Shown here piece after piece: positions 7,424 through 13,163 of a stretch of 14,949 nt of DNA; the stretch's first letter is position 1, and each line of letters opens with the position of its first letter. Origin of the DNA: M3007 sp046299435 (GTDB taxonomy: Bacteria > Bacteroidota > Bacteroidia > Chitinophagales > Saprospiraceae); assembly GCA_046299435.1 (NCBI GenBank), contig JBKBIC010000124.1, positions 1 through 14,949 of the forward strand, read 5' to 3'. The notes under the pieces were generated by a model, which was not told the origin of the DNA, searched no databases, and saw only the letters and a list, made by a program, of their open reading frames with translations. Made by a program: the position numbers and the translations under genes.

Positions 7424-7489
7424 GGTGAAATGTGTTTAAGGAATGATGGCGGCAGGCTCCGCCGATTGTGTGTGCCTGATATTTGGGAA

Positions 7490-7515
7490 GACGGGCGGCG
7501 CGGGTTTTTACTTTA
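7490..7515 (-). promoter_or_regulatory. ECF-type promoter element in front of the 97-aa protein/hsp20 pair
   Basis: On the minus strand this reads TAAAGT (7510-7515), 16 bases, then CGTC (7490-7493). The same two boxes with the same 16-base spacing lie before the sigma factor gene at 8488-8513. The shared text extends to TAAAGTAAAA and CGTCTTCC. A CGTC-type -10 with a 16-base spacer is typical of ECF sigma promoters. The predicted start point is about 60 bases before the 97-aa gene. Confidence 0.6.
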
Positions 7516-7544
7516 TCGTCGTCGCGTTTTTTTTCGGGAAAATT

Positions 7545-7886
7545 TTAGTCCTCTTTTTTCCGGCACCGCTCTTGCCACGCGGCCTTGAACTTGGCGCGTT
7601 CTTCCGCGCTCATGCTCATCCAACGGCCACGCGGGTCGAAGGCCGCATGGTTTCCGCCGGGCCGCCCGCCGCGAAAACCGCCGAACAGGATGCGGCAAAG
7701 CACCAGCAAACCGAGGGCGTGCGGATAACTCAACGGCCTCGCGCCGATGACCTCCGGCAAGATGGCGTTCCACAAAAACATGACTGCCCCACCGAGCAGC
7801 AGCGCGGCGGCGATGAAAAACAGCGGAAACAAAATCCAGCGTTTTCGGGCGGGCATGAAGCCCCGGTTCGAGCCTTCGTTGAGCAT
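7545..7886 (-). CDS. Small two-pass membrane protein linked to the ECF sigma factor
   Basis: This 113-residue protein has membrane segments at about 17-40 and 54-70. A Gly/Arg-rich stretch (GGFRGGRPGG) follows, then an amphipathic C-terminal tail with MSAEERAKFKAAWQERC. Its start lies three bases past the stop of the sigma factor gene, so the two are almost surely translated from one message. Small proteins of this shape often follow ECF sigma genes in Bacteroidota, as far as I recall, without an assigned function. The position is where an anti-sigma factor would be expected, and the charged tail could be the sigma-contacting part. It has no zinc-binding HxxxCxxC motif of classical anti-sigma domains, so this remains a guess. 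Confidence 0.7.
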   Translation of the reverse strand: MLNEGSNRGFMPARKRWILFPLFFIAAALLLGGAVMFLWNAILPEVIGARPLSYPHALGLLVLCRILFGGFRGGRPGGNHAAFDPRGRWMSMSAEERAKFKAAWQERCRKKED

Positions 7887-7889
7887 AAC

Positions 7890-8453
7890 TTATTGATTTA
7901 CAAATTCTTGGTAAATGGGTTCGAGGCGGGCGCGCAAGTGTTGCACGGCGTATCGTTTCCGCGAGATGAGCGTCTTGATGTTTTCGCCCGTGCGGTCGGC
8001 GATGGACTGGAAGGTCTCGTCTTCCATTTCGTTCCACACGAACACGTCGCGTTGGGCTTGGGGCAGTTCGTCGAGCGCGGCCATGAATTCGGCCCAGACC
8101 GTCTGTTTCATGAATTCGGTTTCGGGCGTGTCGGCCTCCAAAAGTAGCAGGTCTTTGAGGTGGGTTTCGCCGTCCTCGTCTTCGTAAGCGAAATCTTCGA
8201 GCGACTGCGGAGCCTTGCGGCGAAACTGGTCAGTCAAGCGGTTTCGGGCGACGCGAAAAAGCCATCCGCTCAATTGTTCGATGGGTTCGGTGTCCACCAC
8301 GCGGCTGAACTGGTACCACACGTCCTGCAAAATATCCTCCGCATCGGCATCGCTCCGCACACGACCACGAATGAATCGAAACAGCCGCTTGCCATAGGCT
8401 TGCACGGTTTCCGTGATTCCGACATGGGTGGACAAACTCGGTTCTGCTGCCAT
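7890..8453 (-). CDS. RNA polymerase ECF-type sigma factor
   Basis: This 187-residue protein has only sigma-70 regions 2 and 4. Region 2 covers about 17-85, with the core-binding AEDILQDVWYQFSR helix and the -10-reading GWLFRVARNRLTDQFRR helix. An acidic linker (EDFAYEDEDGE) follows. Region 4 covers about 125-180, with LPQAQRDVFVWNEMEDETF and the HTH ENIKTLISRKRYAVQHLR. It would direct RNA polymerase to a small stress regulon. The frame reaches a GTG at 8465; the ATG at 8453 is chosen. Upstream is the element at 8488-8513, shared with the second promoter in the cluster, which suggests autoregulation. Downstream, three bases away, is the 113-aa membrane protein. Confidence 0.93.
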   Translation of the reverse strand: MAAEPSLSTHVGITETVQAYGKRLFRFIRGRVRSDADAEDILQDVWYQFSRVVDTEPIEQLSGWLFRVARNRLTDQFRRKAPQSLEDFAYEDEDGETHLKDLLLLEADTPETEFMKQTVWAEFMAALDELPQAQRDVFVWNEMEDETFQSIADRTGENIKTLISRKRYAVQHLRARLEPIYQEFVNQ

Positions 8454-8487
8454 TGAGATTGACACGATTGATAGCTTTTTTGAGGAA

Positions 8488-8513
8488 GACGGGCCGGGCG
8501 ATGTTTTACTTTA
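8488..8513 (-). promoter_or_regulatory. ECF-type promoter element in front of the sigma factor gene
   Basis: On the minus strand it reads TAAAGT (8508-8513), 16 bases, CGTC (8488-8491), about 35 bases before the sigma ATG. It matches the element at 7490-7515 in both boxes, in spacing and in neighbouring bases (AAAA after the first box, TTCC after the second). An AT-rich stretch, with AAAATTTT and CCC, lies upstream of both copies. The sequence between the boxes is only partly alike, which argues for selection on the boxes. Confidence 0.6.
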
Positions 8514-8535
8514 AATTTTGGGAAAAAATTTTGGC

Positions 8536-8579
8536 CCCGACAAAGAAACGCCCCCGGCGGAGATTCCACCGGGGGCGTT
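8536..8579 (-). terminator. Intrinsic terminator of the higA gene; copy 1 of a 44-base repeat
   Basis: An 11-bp stem, AACGCCCCCGG (8547-8557) with CCGGGGGCGTT (8569-8579), is extended by two more pairs past one mismatch. On the minus strand it is followed by TCTTTGT, a fair T-tract. It lies downstream of the HigA-type gene. The whole 44 bases, including the loop, are identical to 9043-9086. Confidence 0.75.
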
Positions 8580-8588
8580 CGTGTTTTG

Positions 8589-8628
8589 GGAAATTTGAAA
8601 TTGAGCAATTTCCCAATTTCAAATTTCC
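8589..8628. repeat. AT-rich inverted repeat after higA
   Basis: GGAAATTTGAAATTG (8589-8603) and CAATTTCAAATTTCC (8614-8628) are perfectly complementary over 15 bp, with a 10-base loop. Part of the left arm can instead pair with the loop (GAAATTG with CAATTTC). It sits between the higA stop and the terminator at 8536-8579. A related, less perfect copy is at 9093-9118. Confidence 0.7.
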
Positions 8629-8650
8629 TGTTTCCTCGTTTCCAGTTTCC

Positions 8651-8968
8651 TCACGCCCGCATAGCCTCGGCTTCCGCGCGGATTTCGCGCCGTGCCTTGG
8701 CCAAGTCAAAGGCCGCTTGCACGCGCATCCAATATTCGGCTTTGATGCCCAGTAGGGTTTCCAACCGAATCGCCATGCTCGCTCCGACATGGCGTTTGCC
8801 TTTCAGCAATTCACTCAAATGGCTCGGCTTCACGCCAAGTTGGGCGGCAAACTCCGCTTTTTTGAGGTTGCGGGCAGCCAGCTCCAATTCCAGCACGTCG
8901 CCGGGATGGAGCGTTTCGGGCGAATGGATTTCGTTCCCGTTTGAATCAAGCACCGAATGGTTTGCCAT
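8651..8968 (-). CDS. higA: HigA-type antitoxin (Xre-family helix-turn-helix), apparently orphan
   Basis: This 105-residue protein matches the HigA family of addiction-module antitoxins. The N-terminal HPGDVLELEL segment (21-30) is followed by a helix-turn-helix at about 35-60 (KAEFAAQLGVKPSHLSELLKGKR). Then come the family-typical SMAIRLETLLG and YWMRVQAAFDLAKARRE. HigA proteins bind their own operator and neutralise the HigB mRNA-cleaving toxin, usually encoded just upstream. Here no toxin gene is present on either side: the 166 bases between this gene and the pyrophosphatase hold at most a short tail of one. The ATG at 8968 is chosen; the frame runs further up through spacer sequence. The gene is flanked by the two 44-base terminator repeats. 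Confidence 0.85.
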   Translation of the reverse strand: MANHSVLDSNGNEIHSPETLHPGDVLELELAARNLKKAEFAAQLGVKPSHLSELLKGKRHVGASMAIRLETLLGIKAEYWMRVQAAFDLAKARREIRAEAEAMRA

Positions 8969-8979
8969 GAGAAATTGAT

Positions 8980-9042
8980 TTATTGGTAATGGTTGGTCAG
9001 GTCTTCGACGACGAGCGCGGTTGCGAAAATTTTCAGAATACG
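8980..9042 (-). pseudogene. Possible remnant of the HigB toxin C-terminus
   Basis: Read on the minus strand, this stretch gives RILKIF followed by ATALVVEDLTNHYQ and a TAA, ending 11 bases before the higA ATG, which is the usual place for the toxin stop. The R-I, A-x-x-V-E and final D/N-H-Y pattern resembles the end of HigB toxins (R-I...A-x-x-V-E-x-x-D-Y-H). Upstream, the frame runs straight into the 44-base repeat and is not HigB-like. The match is short, so chance is not excluded. Confidence 0.25.
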
Positions 9043-9086
9043 CCCGACAAAGAAACGCCCCCGGCGGAGATTCCACCGGGGGCGTT
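9043..9086 (-). terminator. Intrinsic terminator of hppA; copy 2 of the 44-base repeat
   Basis: It has the same 11-bp stem as copy 1, AACGCCCCCGG (9054-9064) with CCGGGGGCGTT (9076-9086), and is followed on the minus strand by TCTTTGT. It lies about 50 bases past the pyrophosphatase stop, where a terminator is expected. The 44 bases match 8536-8579 exactly, while the bases on both sides differ. Confidence 0.75.
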
Positions 9087-9092
9087 TGCTAT

Positions 9093-9118
9093 GGGAAATT
9101 GAAAAATTTCAAATTCCC
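9093..9118. repeat. AT-rich inverted repeat after hppA
   Basis: GGGAA/TTCCC and TTGAAA/TTTCAA pair around one A-A mismatch (9093-9118). It has the same placement as the inverted repeat at 8589-8628: between a gene's stop and a copy of the 44-base terminator. The two share words such as GGGAAATT and TTTCAAATT. Confidence 0.5.
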
Positions 9119-9134
9119 CCGATTTCCGATTTCC

Positions 9135-11378
9135 TCATTTCCCAATCGGCGCGGCAGCGGGCTGCTGCGGAGCGTCGGATTGCGACATACGGATTTCGTT
9201 GGTCGGTGCGGGTGCGCTGGTCGTGTCGGCCATTTCGCCCAAGATGGGTGCGATGGCGAGGCCGACGAGGCAGGTCAATTTGATGAGGATGTTCATCGAA
9301 GGGCCGCTTGTATCCTTGAATGGGTCGCCCACCGTGTCGCCGGTGACGGCGGCTTTGTGCGGGTCGGAGCCTTTGTAATAGGTCTGGCCGTTGATGTCCA
9401 CGCCTTTTTCGAAGGATTTTTTCGCGTTGTCCCATGCGCCGCCGGCGTTCGATTGGAAAATGGCCCACATCACGCCGCTCACCGTCACGCCGGCCATGTA
9501 GCCGCCGAGGGGTTCTGCGCCCATGAAAAAGCCCACCAAAATCGGGGTGATGATGGTGATGAGGCCGGGCGTCATCATTTCGCGGATGGCGGCTTTGGTC
9601 GAGATTTCGACGCAACGCTGGTAGTCAGCCTTGCCGGCGCCTTCGAGGAGGCCGGGGATTTCGCGGAACTGGCGGCGCACTTCGTTCACCATGTCCATGG
9701 CCGCCGAGCCGACGCTTTGCATGGCAAAAGCGGAGAACACAACAGGAATCATAGCGCCCAAAAACAGCGCGGCCAGCACGTTGGCTTTGAAAATGTTGAT
9801 GCCTTCGATGCCCGTGAAAGTGACGTAGGCCGCGAACAGGCCGAGCGCGGTCAGAGCCGCCGAGGCAATGGCAAAACCTTTGCCGATGGCCGCAGTCGTG
9901 TTGCCGACAGAGTCGAGCACGTCGGTGCGGTTGCGGACTTCTTTGGGCAGTTCGCTCATTTCGGCGATGCCGCCCGCGTTGTCGGCGATGGGGCCGAAAG
10001 CGTCAATCGCCAGCTGCATGGCCGTCGTGGCCATCATGGCCGAGGCGGCAATTGCCACCCCGTAAAAGCCTGCCAATGAATATGTTGCCCAAATCGCGCC
10101 GCTGAAAAGCACAATCGGCATCCAAGTGGACATCATGCCTGTCGCCAAACCAGCGATGACGTTGGTGGCGTGGCCGGTGGCCGACTGCTTCACAATGGCG
10201 AGGATGGGTTTTTTGCCCAAGCCTGTGTAATATTCGGTAATGGCCGAAATGGCACCACCCACCACGAGGCCGACGAGCACAGCATAAAACACGTTCATGC
10301 TCGACACGGCACGGGTGCCTTCGCCAAAGAAATTCATGGTAATCGTTTCGGGCAGCATCCATTGGATGACCGGGAAACAGACCACTGCAGTAAGGATGAT
10401 GCTCACCCAGTTGCCCCGGTTGAGTGCGCCTTGTACGGTGTCGGCGTTTGCCTCGGAGGAATCGCTGACACGCACGAGTTGCATCCCGATGATCGAGAAA
10501 ATGATGCCCAAACCGGCAATCATCACGGGCAAAAGAATCGGGCCGATGCCGCCGAACGCATCGTTGAGGCCGCCCATGTCTTTGATGATATAGTTGCCGA
10601 GCACCATAGATGCCAGCACCGTCGCCACATACGAGCCGAACAAATCCGCGCCCATGCCAGCCACGTCGCCCACGTTGTCGCCCACGTTGTCGGCGATGGT
10701 CGCCGGGTTGCGCGGGTCGTCTTCGGGGATGCCCGCCTCGACTTTGCCCACGAGGTCGGCACCCACGTCAGCGGCTTTCGTGTAAATGCCGCCGCCCACA
10801 CGGGCGAAGAGTGCGATGCTTTCCGCGCCGAGCGAGAAGCCAGCCAACACTTCGAGCACACGGGTCATTTCCATGTGGCCGCCGCCCGAAGCATAATCGC
10901 CGCCCATGAACACATTATAGAACATGGCAAACAGCATGCTCAGGCCCAGCACAGCCAAGCCTGCCACGCCCAAGCCCATCACGGAGCCGCCTTTGAACGA
11001 CACGTCCAACGCTTTGGCGAGGCTCGTGCGGGCAGCCTGCGTGGTGCGGACGTTGGCTTTCGTCGCAATCCGCATCCCGAAATAGCCGGCCAGCACCGAG
11101 AACAAAGCCCCGATGACAAACGCGGCCACGATGAGGACGCTCGAATGTTCAACCAACGTGGATTGGAAACCCAAAAGCGCGCCGGCCACCACGACGTAAA
11201 TTGCCAGCACACGATATTCTGCTTTCAAGAAAGCCATCGCCCCGTCGGCGATGTTGGCGGCGATGCCGCGCATTTTCTCGTCGCCCGCGTCTTGTTTCGT
11301 CACCCAGCCTTGCAGGACGACCATATACAACAGGCCAACAACGCCAAAAAGAGGCAGTAGATAAACCAATGAATCCAT
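9135..11378 (-). CDS. hppA: Membrane-bound, K+-dependent ion-pumping inorganic pyrophosphatase
   Basis: This 747-residue integral membrane enzyme couples hydrolysis of pyrophosphate to pumping of H+ and/or Na+ across the membrane. The signature DVGADLVGKVE (204-214) and the metal/PPi-binding segment with DNVGDNVGDVAG (230-241) are present, as is GDTVGDPFKDTSGPS (680-694). In GNTTAAIGKGFA (492-503) the key positions are Ala496 and Gly499, as in the K+-dependent subfamily; the K+-independent type has Lys and Thr there. Which ion is pumped cannot be told. The C-terminal 30 residues are polar and rich in Pro, Ala and Gln. The ATG at 11378 gives the usual hydrophobic start. It is transcribed alone, from a box at 11465-11472 to the terminator at 9043-9086. 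Confidence 0.96.
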   Translation of the reverse strand: MDSLVYLLPLFGVVGLLYMVVLQGWVTKQDAGDEKMRGIAANIADGAMAFLKAEYRVLAIYVVVAGALLGFQSTLVEHSSVLIVAAFVIGALFSVLAGYFGMRIATKANVRTTQAARTSLAKALDVSFKGGSVMGLGVAGLAVLGLSMLFAMFYNVFMGGDYASGGGHMEMTRVLEVLAGFSLGAESIALFARVGGGIYTKAADVGADLVGKVEAGIPEDDPRNPATIADNVGDNVGDVAGMGADLFGSYVATVLASMVLGNYIIKDMGGLNDAFGGIGPILLPVMIAGLGIIFSIIGMQLVRVSDSSEANADTVQGALNRGNWVSIILTAVVCFPVIQWMLPETITMNFFGEGTRAVSSMNVFYAVLVGLVVGGAISAITEYYTGLGKKPILAIVKQSATGHATNVIAGLATGMMSTWMPIVLFSGAIWATYSLAGFYGVAIAASAMMATTAMQLAIDAFGPIADNAGGIAEMSELPKEVRNRTDVLDSVGNTTAAIGKGFAIASAALTALGLFAAYVTFTGIEGINIFKANVLAALFLGAMIPVVFSAFAMQSVGSAAMDMVNEVRRQFREIPGLLEGAGKADYQRCVEISTKAAIREMMTPGLITIITPILVGFFMGAEPLGGYMAGVTVSGVMWAIFQSNAGGAWDNAKKSFEKGVDINGQTYYKGSDPHKAAVTGDTVGDPFKDTSGPSMNILIKLTCLVGLAIAPILGEMADTTSAPAPTNEIRMSQSDAPQQPAAAPIGK

Positions 11379-11414
11379 GTCGAGGAATCTGTTTTGATGT
11401 TTGAAAATCAGTGC

Positions 11415-11435
11415 CAAACAGTCTGTAACTGTTTG
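11415..11435 (-). other. Hairpin in the hppA leader
   Basis: CAAACAGT (11415-11422) and ACTGTTTG (11428-11435) form a perfect 8-bp stem with a 5-base loop. It lies between the likely hppA promoter and its ATG, in a leader of about 80 bases. No known riboswitch is recognised. It may affect message stability. Confidence 0.35.
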
Positions 11436-11464
11436 ATAACTTGGTGTTTATGAGAAAGGCGCGG

Positions 11465-11472
11465 CAAAAGTA
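11465..11472 (-). promoter_or_regulatory. Bacteroidota-type -7 box for hppA
   Basis: On the minus strand it reads TACTTTTG, a perfect fit to TAnnTTTG, followed by CCGC. It lies about 87 bases before the hppA ATG. No TTG -33 box is seen at the usual distance, so the call rests on one box. Confidence 0.45.
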
Positions 11473-11532
11473 GAAAAAGTTTGCTGTTTGGAAGTTTGGG
11501 TTTCGGGTAAAGAAGCGGCCTCGTTGGGCAGC

Positions 11533-11561
11533 TTGGACGGAAAAAAGAACGGTTAACTTTG
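11533..11561 (+). promoter_or_regulatory. Bacteroidota-type promoter of the DUF433/DUF5615 pair
   Basis: TTG (11533-11535) and TAACTTTG (11554-11561) are 18 bases apart, within the range of the primary-sigma promoter of Bacteroidota (TTG, 17-23 bases, TAnnTTTG). The ATG of the first gene is at 11580, so the leader is very short. It is divergent from the hppA promoter. Confidence 0.6.
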
Positions 11562-11579
11562 CCCAAAATCCAGCGAATT

Positions 11580-11813
11580 ATGAACCAAGTTTGGCAAGAG
11601 CGCATCGTCTCAGATCCCAAAATCATGTTCGGCAAACCCGTGATAAAAGGCACTCGCGTACCAGTGGAGCTGATTTTGGAAAAAATCGCCCTCGGCGAGT
11701 CTGTTGAACATTTGTTGCAAGCATATCCCCGCATTTCACGCGAAGACATCACGGCCTGCTTGTTTTTCGCCCTCCACAGTGTGAAAAACGACCTCGTCTT
11801 TGCAATTGCCTGA
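11580..11813 (+). CDS. DUF433 family protein, putative antitoxin
   Basis: This 77-residue protein has the DUF433 core. SDPKIMFGKPVIKGTRVPVE (11-30) is the hallmark, followed by ILEKIALGESVEHLLQAYPRISREDITACLFFA, a winged-helix-like DNA-binding region. Such proteins commonly precede a DUF5615 PIN-like protein and are regarded as the antitoxin of that pair. That is the arrangement here: the next gene starts three bases past this stop. An open frame reaches a TTG at 11559, but that overlaps the promoter box, so the ATG at 11580 is used. Autorepression by binding to its own promoter is likely by analogy only. Confidence 0.85.
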   Translation: MNQVWQERIVSDPKIMFGKPVIKGTRVPVELILEKIALGESVEHLLQAYPRISREDITACLFFALHSVKNDLVFAIA

Positions 11814-11816
11814 ACC

Positions 11817-12164
11817 ATGAAAATTGTTGCCGACGAAAGCGTGGACTTTACAATCGTCCGAAACCTGCGAGCGCAAGGCTTGGATGTCTTTGCCATCGTG
11901 GAACAAGAGCCGTCTATTTCGGACGACGACGTGTTGAATATTGCTGTTCAGCAAGATGCGCTGCTCATCACCGAGGATAAAGACTTTGGTGAGCTGGTTT
12001 TTAGGCTCAAACTCCCGCACAAAGGGGTACTGTTGCTGCGTTTGGGGGCAATGCCAAGTGAACGCAAGGGCGAATTGGCGGCGCGGGCGATCATTGTTCA
12101 CCTATCGGAATTGCCGGATGCCTTCTCGGTATTCGACGGACACCACCTTCGCATCCGACGGTAA
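11817..12164 (+). CDS. DUF5615 PIN-like protein, putative toxin
   Basis: This 115-residue protein has a PIN-like nuclease layout. An N-terminal strand IVADESVD carries D6 and E7, an acidic cluster DDD lies at 36-38, and the motif TEDKDFGEL (52-60) carries D54 and D56. These acidic residues are those expected to bind metal in this family. The C-terminal part (LPHKGVLLLRLG, then AIIVHLSEL) also fits. DUF5615 proteins are thought to be RNA-cleaving toxins paired with DUF433 antitoxins. The gap to the DUF433 gene is three bases, so they share a transcript. All key residues appear intact, so the pair may be active. Confidence 0.85.
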   Translation: MKIVADESVDFTIVRNLRAQGLDVFAIVEQEPSISDDDVLNIAVQQDALLITEDKDFGELVFRLKLPHKGVLLLRLGAMPSERKGELAARAIIVHLSELPDAFSVFDGHHLRIRR

Positions 12165-12194
12165 TTTGAAATTCTGCCCACCCAAAAGCGGTTC

Positions 12195-12202
12195 TATTTT
12201 TG
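12195..12202 (+). promoter_or_regulatory. Candidate -7 box for the dTDP-rhamnose reductase gene
   Basis: TATTTTTG fits TAnnTTTG exactly and lies 39 bases before the ATG at 12242. The nearest TTG upstream (12166-12168) is 26 bases away, longer than usual, so only one box is supported. Confidence 0.4.
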
Positions 12203-12241
12203 CCAATTCCCATCTCAGATTCAAACCCACTCGCGTTTCCT

Positions 12242-13123
12242 ATGATTTTGATAACAGGCGGCAAAGGCCAAGTCGGTCAATGCTTTCAAGAACTGGCCGC
12301 TCAACGGCCCGCGCTCCGCTTCCTTTTTGTGGACGTGGACGAGCTCGACATCACCGACCGCCGCGCCGTGCGGCGTTTTTTCTCGAAAAATCGCCCGACT
12401 TGGGTGGTCAACTGTGCAGCCAACACAGCGGTGGATAAGGCCGAGAGTGACCCCGCGCTGGCAAAAAAAATCAACGTGACCGGCGCGAAAAACTTGGCCG
12501 AGGCTTGCGCCGAAATCGGCATCCCGTTCGTCCACATCTCCACCGATTACGTTTATCACAACCGCCAAAACACGCCCTTCAAAGAAGGCGACCCAGAAAG
12601 CCCCAAAGGTGTGTACGCCAAAACCAAACTGCTCGGCGACCGCGCCGCGCTGCGGGCCAACCCGCTCACCATGATTGTCCGCACCTCGTGGGTGTACGCC
12701 CACCTCGGCAACAATTTCGTGAAAACCATGCTGCGGCTCGGCAAGGAACGCCCCGCGCTGAACGTCGTTTTTGACCAAATCGGTACGCCCACATTTGCCC
12801 CGGATTTGGCCGAGGCGATTTTGACAATCATCCAAAAAGTTGACAATCAGGAAGTTGAGCGCGGCAGCATCGGCGGTGTGTGGCACTACTCGAACGAGGG
12901 CGTGACGAGCTGGTACGATTTCGCGGTCGAAGTTTTTGCCATGTCCGGCGTGCCGTGCCGCGTCTCGCCCATCGAGACGAAAGACTACCCCACGCCCGCC
13001 CAACGCCCGCCGTTTTCGGTGCTGAACAAATCGAAAATCAAGGCCATGTTCGGTCTGCAAATCCCGCATTGGCGCGAAAGCTTGGGGCGGTGCCTTGAAA
13101 AGTTGGCGGTGAGTGATAAATGA
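12242..13123 (+). CDS. rfbD: dTDP-4-dehydrorhamnose reductase
   Basis: This 293-residue short-chain dehydrogenase of the extended type makes the last step of dTDP-L-rhamnose synthesis: NAD(P)H-dependent reduction of dTDP-4-keto-rhamnose. Visible are the nucleotide-binding GGKGQVG (6-12), VVNCAANTAVDKAE (55-68), the catalytic T101 in STDYVY with Y125 and K129 in YAKTK, and the C-terminal RPPFSVLNKSKI (255-266), which is typical of RmlD. Length fits the family. The frame reaches a TTG near 12200; the ATG at 12242 starts directly at the first beta strand. The other rhamnose genes (rfbA, rfbB, rfbC) are not nearby. The last codons are part of the inverted repeat shared with the convergent gene. 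Confidence 0.93.
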   Translation: MILITGGKGQVGQCFQELAAQRPALRFLFVDVDELDITDRRAVRRFFSKNRPTWVVNCAANTAVDKAESDPALAKKINVTGAKNLAEACAEIGIPFVHISTDYVYHNRQNTPFKEGDPESPKGVYAKTKLLGDRAALRANPLTMIVRTSWVYAHLGNNFVKTMLRLGKERPALNVVFDQIGTPTFAPDLAEAILTIIQKVDNQEVERGSIGGVWHYSNEGVTSWYDFAVEVFAMSGVPCRVSPIETKDYPTPAQRPPFSVLNKSKIKAMFGLQIPHWRESLGRCLEKLAVSDK

Positions 13124-13151
13124 TGAACCCAAACTCATCATTTATCACTCA
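13110..13151. terminator. Perfect 17-bp inverted repeat between convergent genes, likely bidirectional terminator
   Basis: TGAGTGATAAATGATGA (13110-13126) pairs perfectly with TCATCATTTATCACTCA (13135-13151) across an 8-base loop. The left arm contains the stop codon of the rhamnose reductase gene (13121-13123). The right arm ends 12 bases from the stop of the convergent oxidoreductase. The stem is AT-rich and has no clear U-tract, so it may protect message ends rather than terminate. Confidence 0.5.
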
Positions 13152-13163
13152 TAACTCATCACT

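Noticed and set aside
8536..9086. The 44-base repeats as ends of an insertion sequence
   Set aside because: They are direct rather than inverted, no transposase lies between them, and each fits a terminator for the gene before it.
8536..9118. Repeats as a minimal CRISPR array
   Set aside because: There are only two copies, about 500 bases apart with a gene between them, and no cas genes are in the window.
9021..11360. Two long open frames of about 350 and 400 codons on the plus strand opposite the pyrophosphatase gene
   Set aside because: They are extremely rich in His, Gly, Ala and Arg and have no domain. They mirror the codon bias of hppA.
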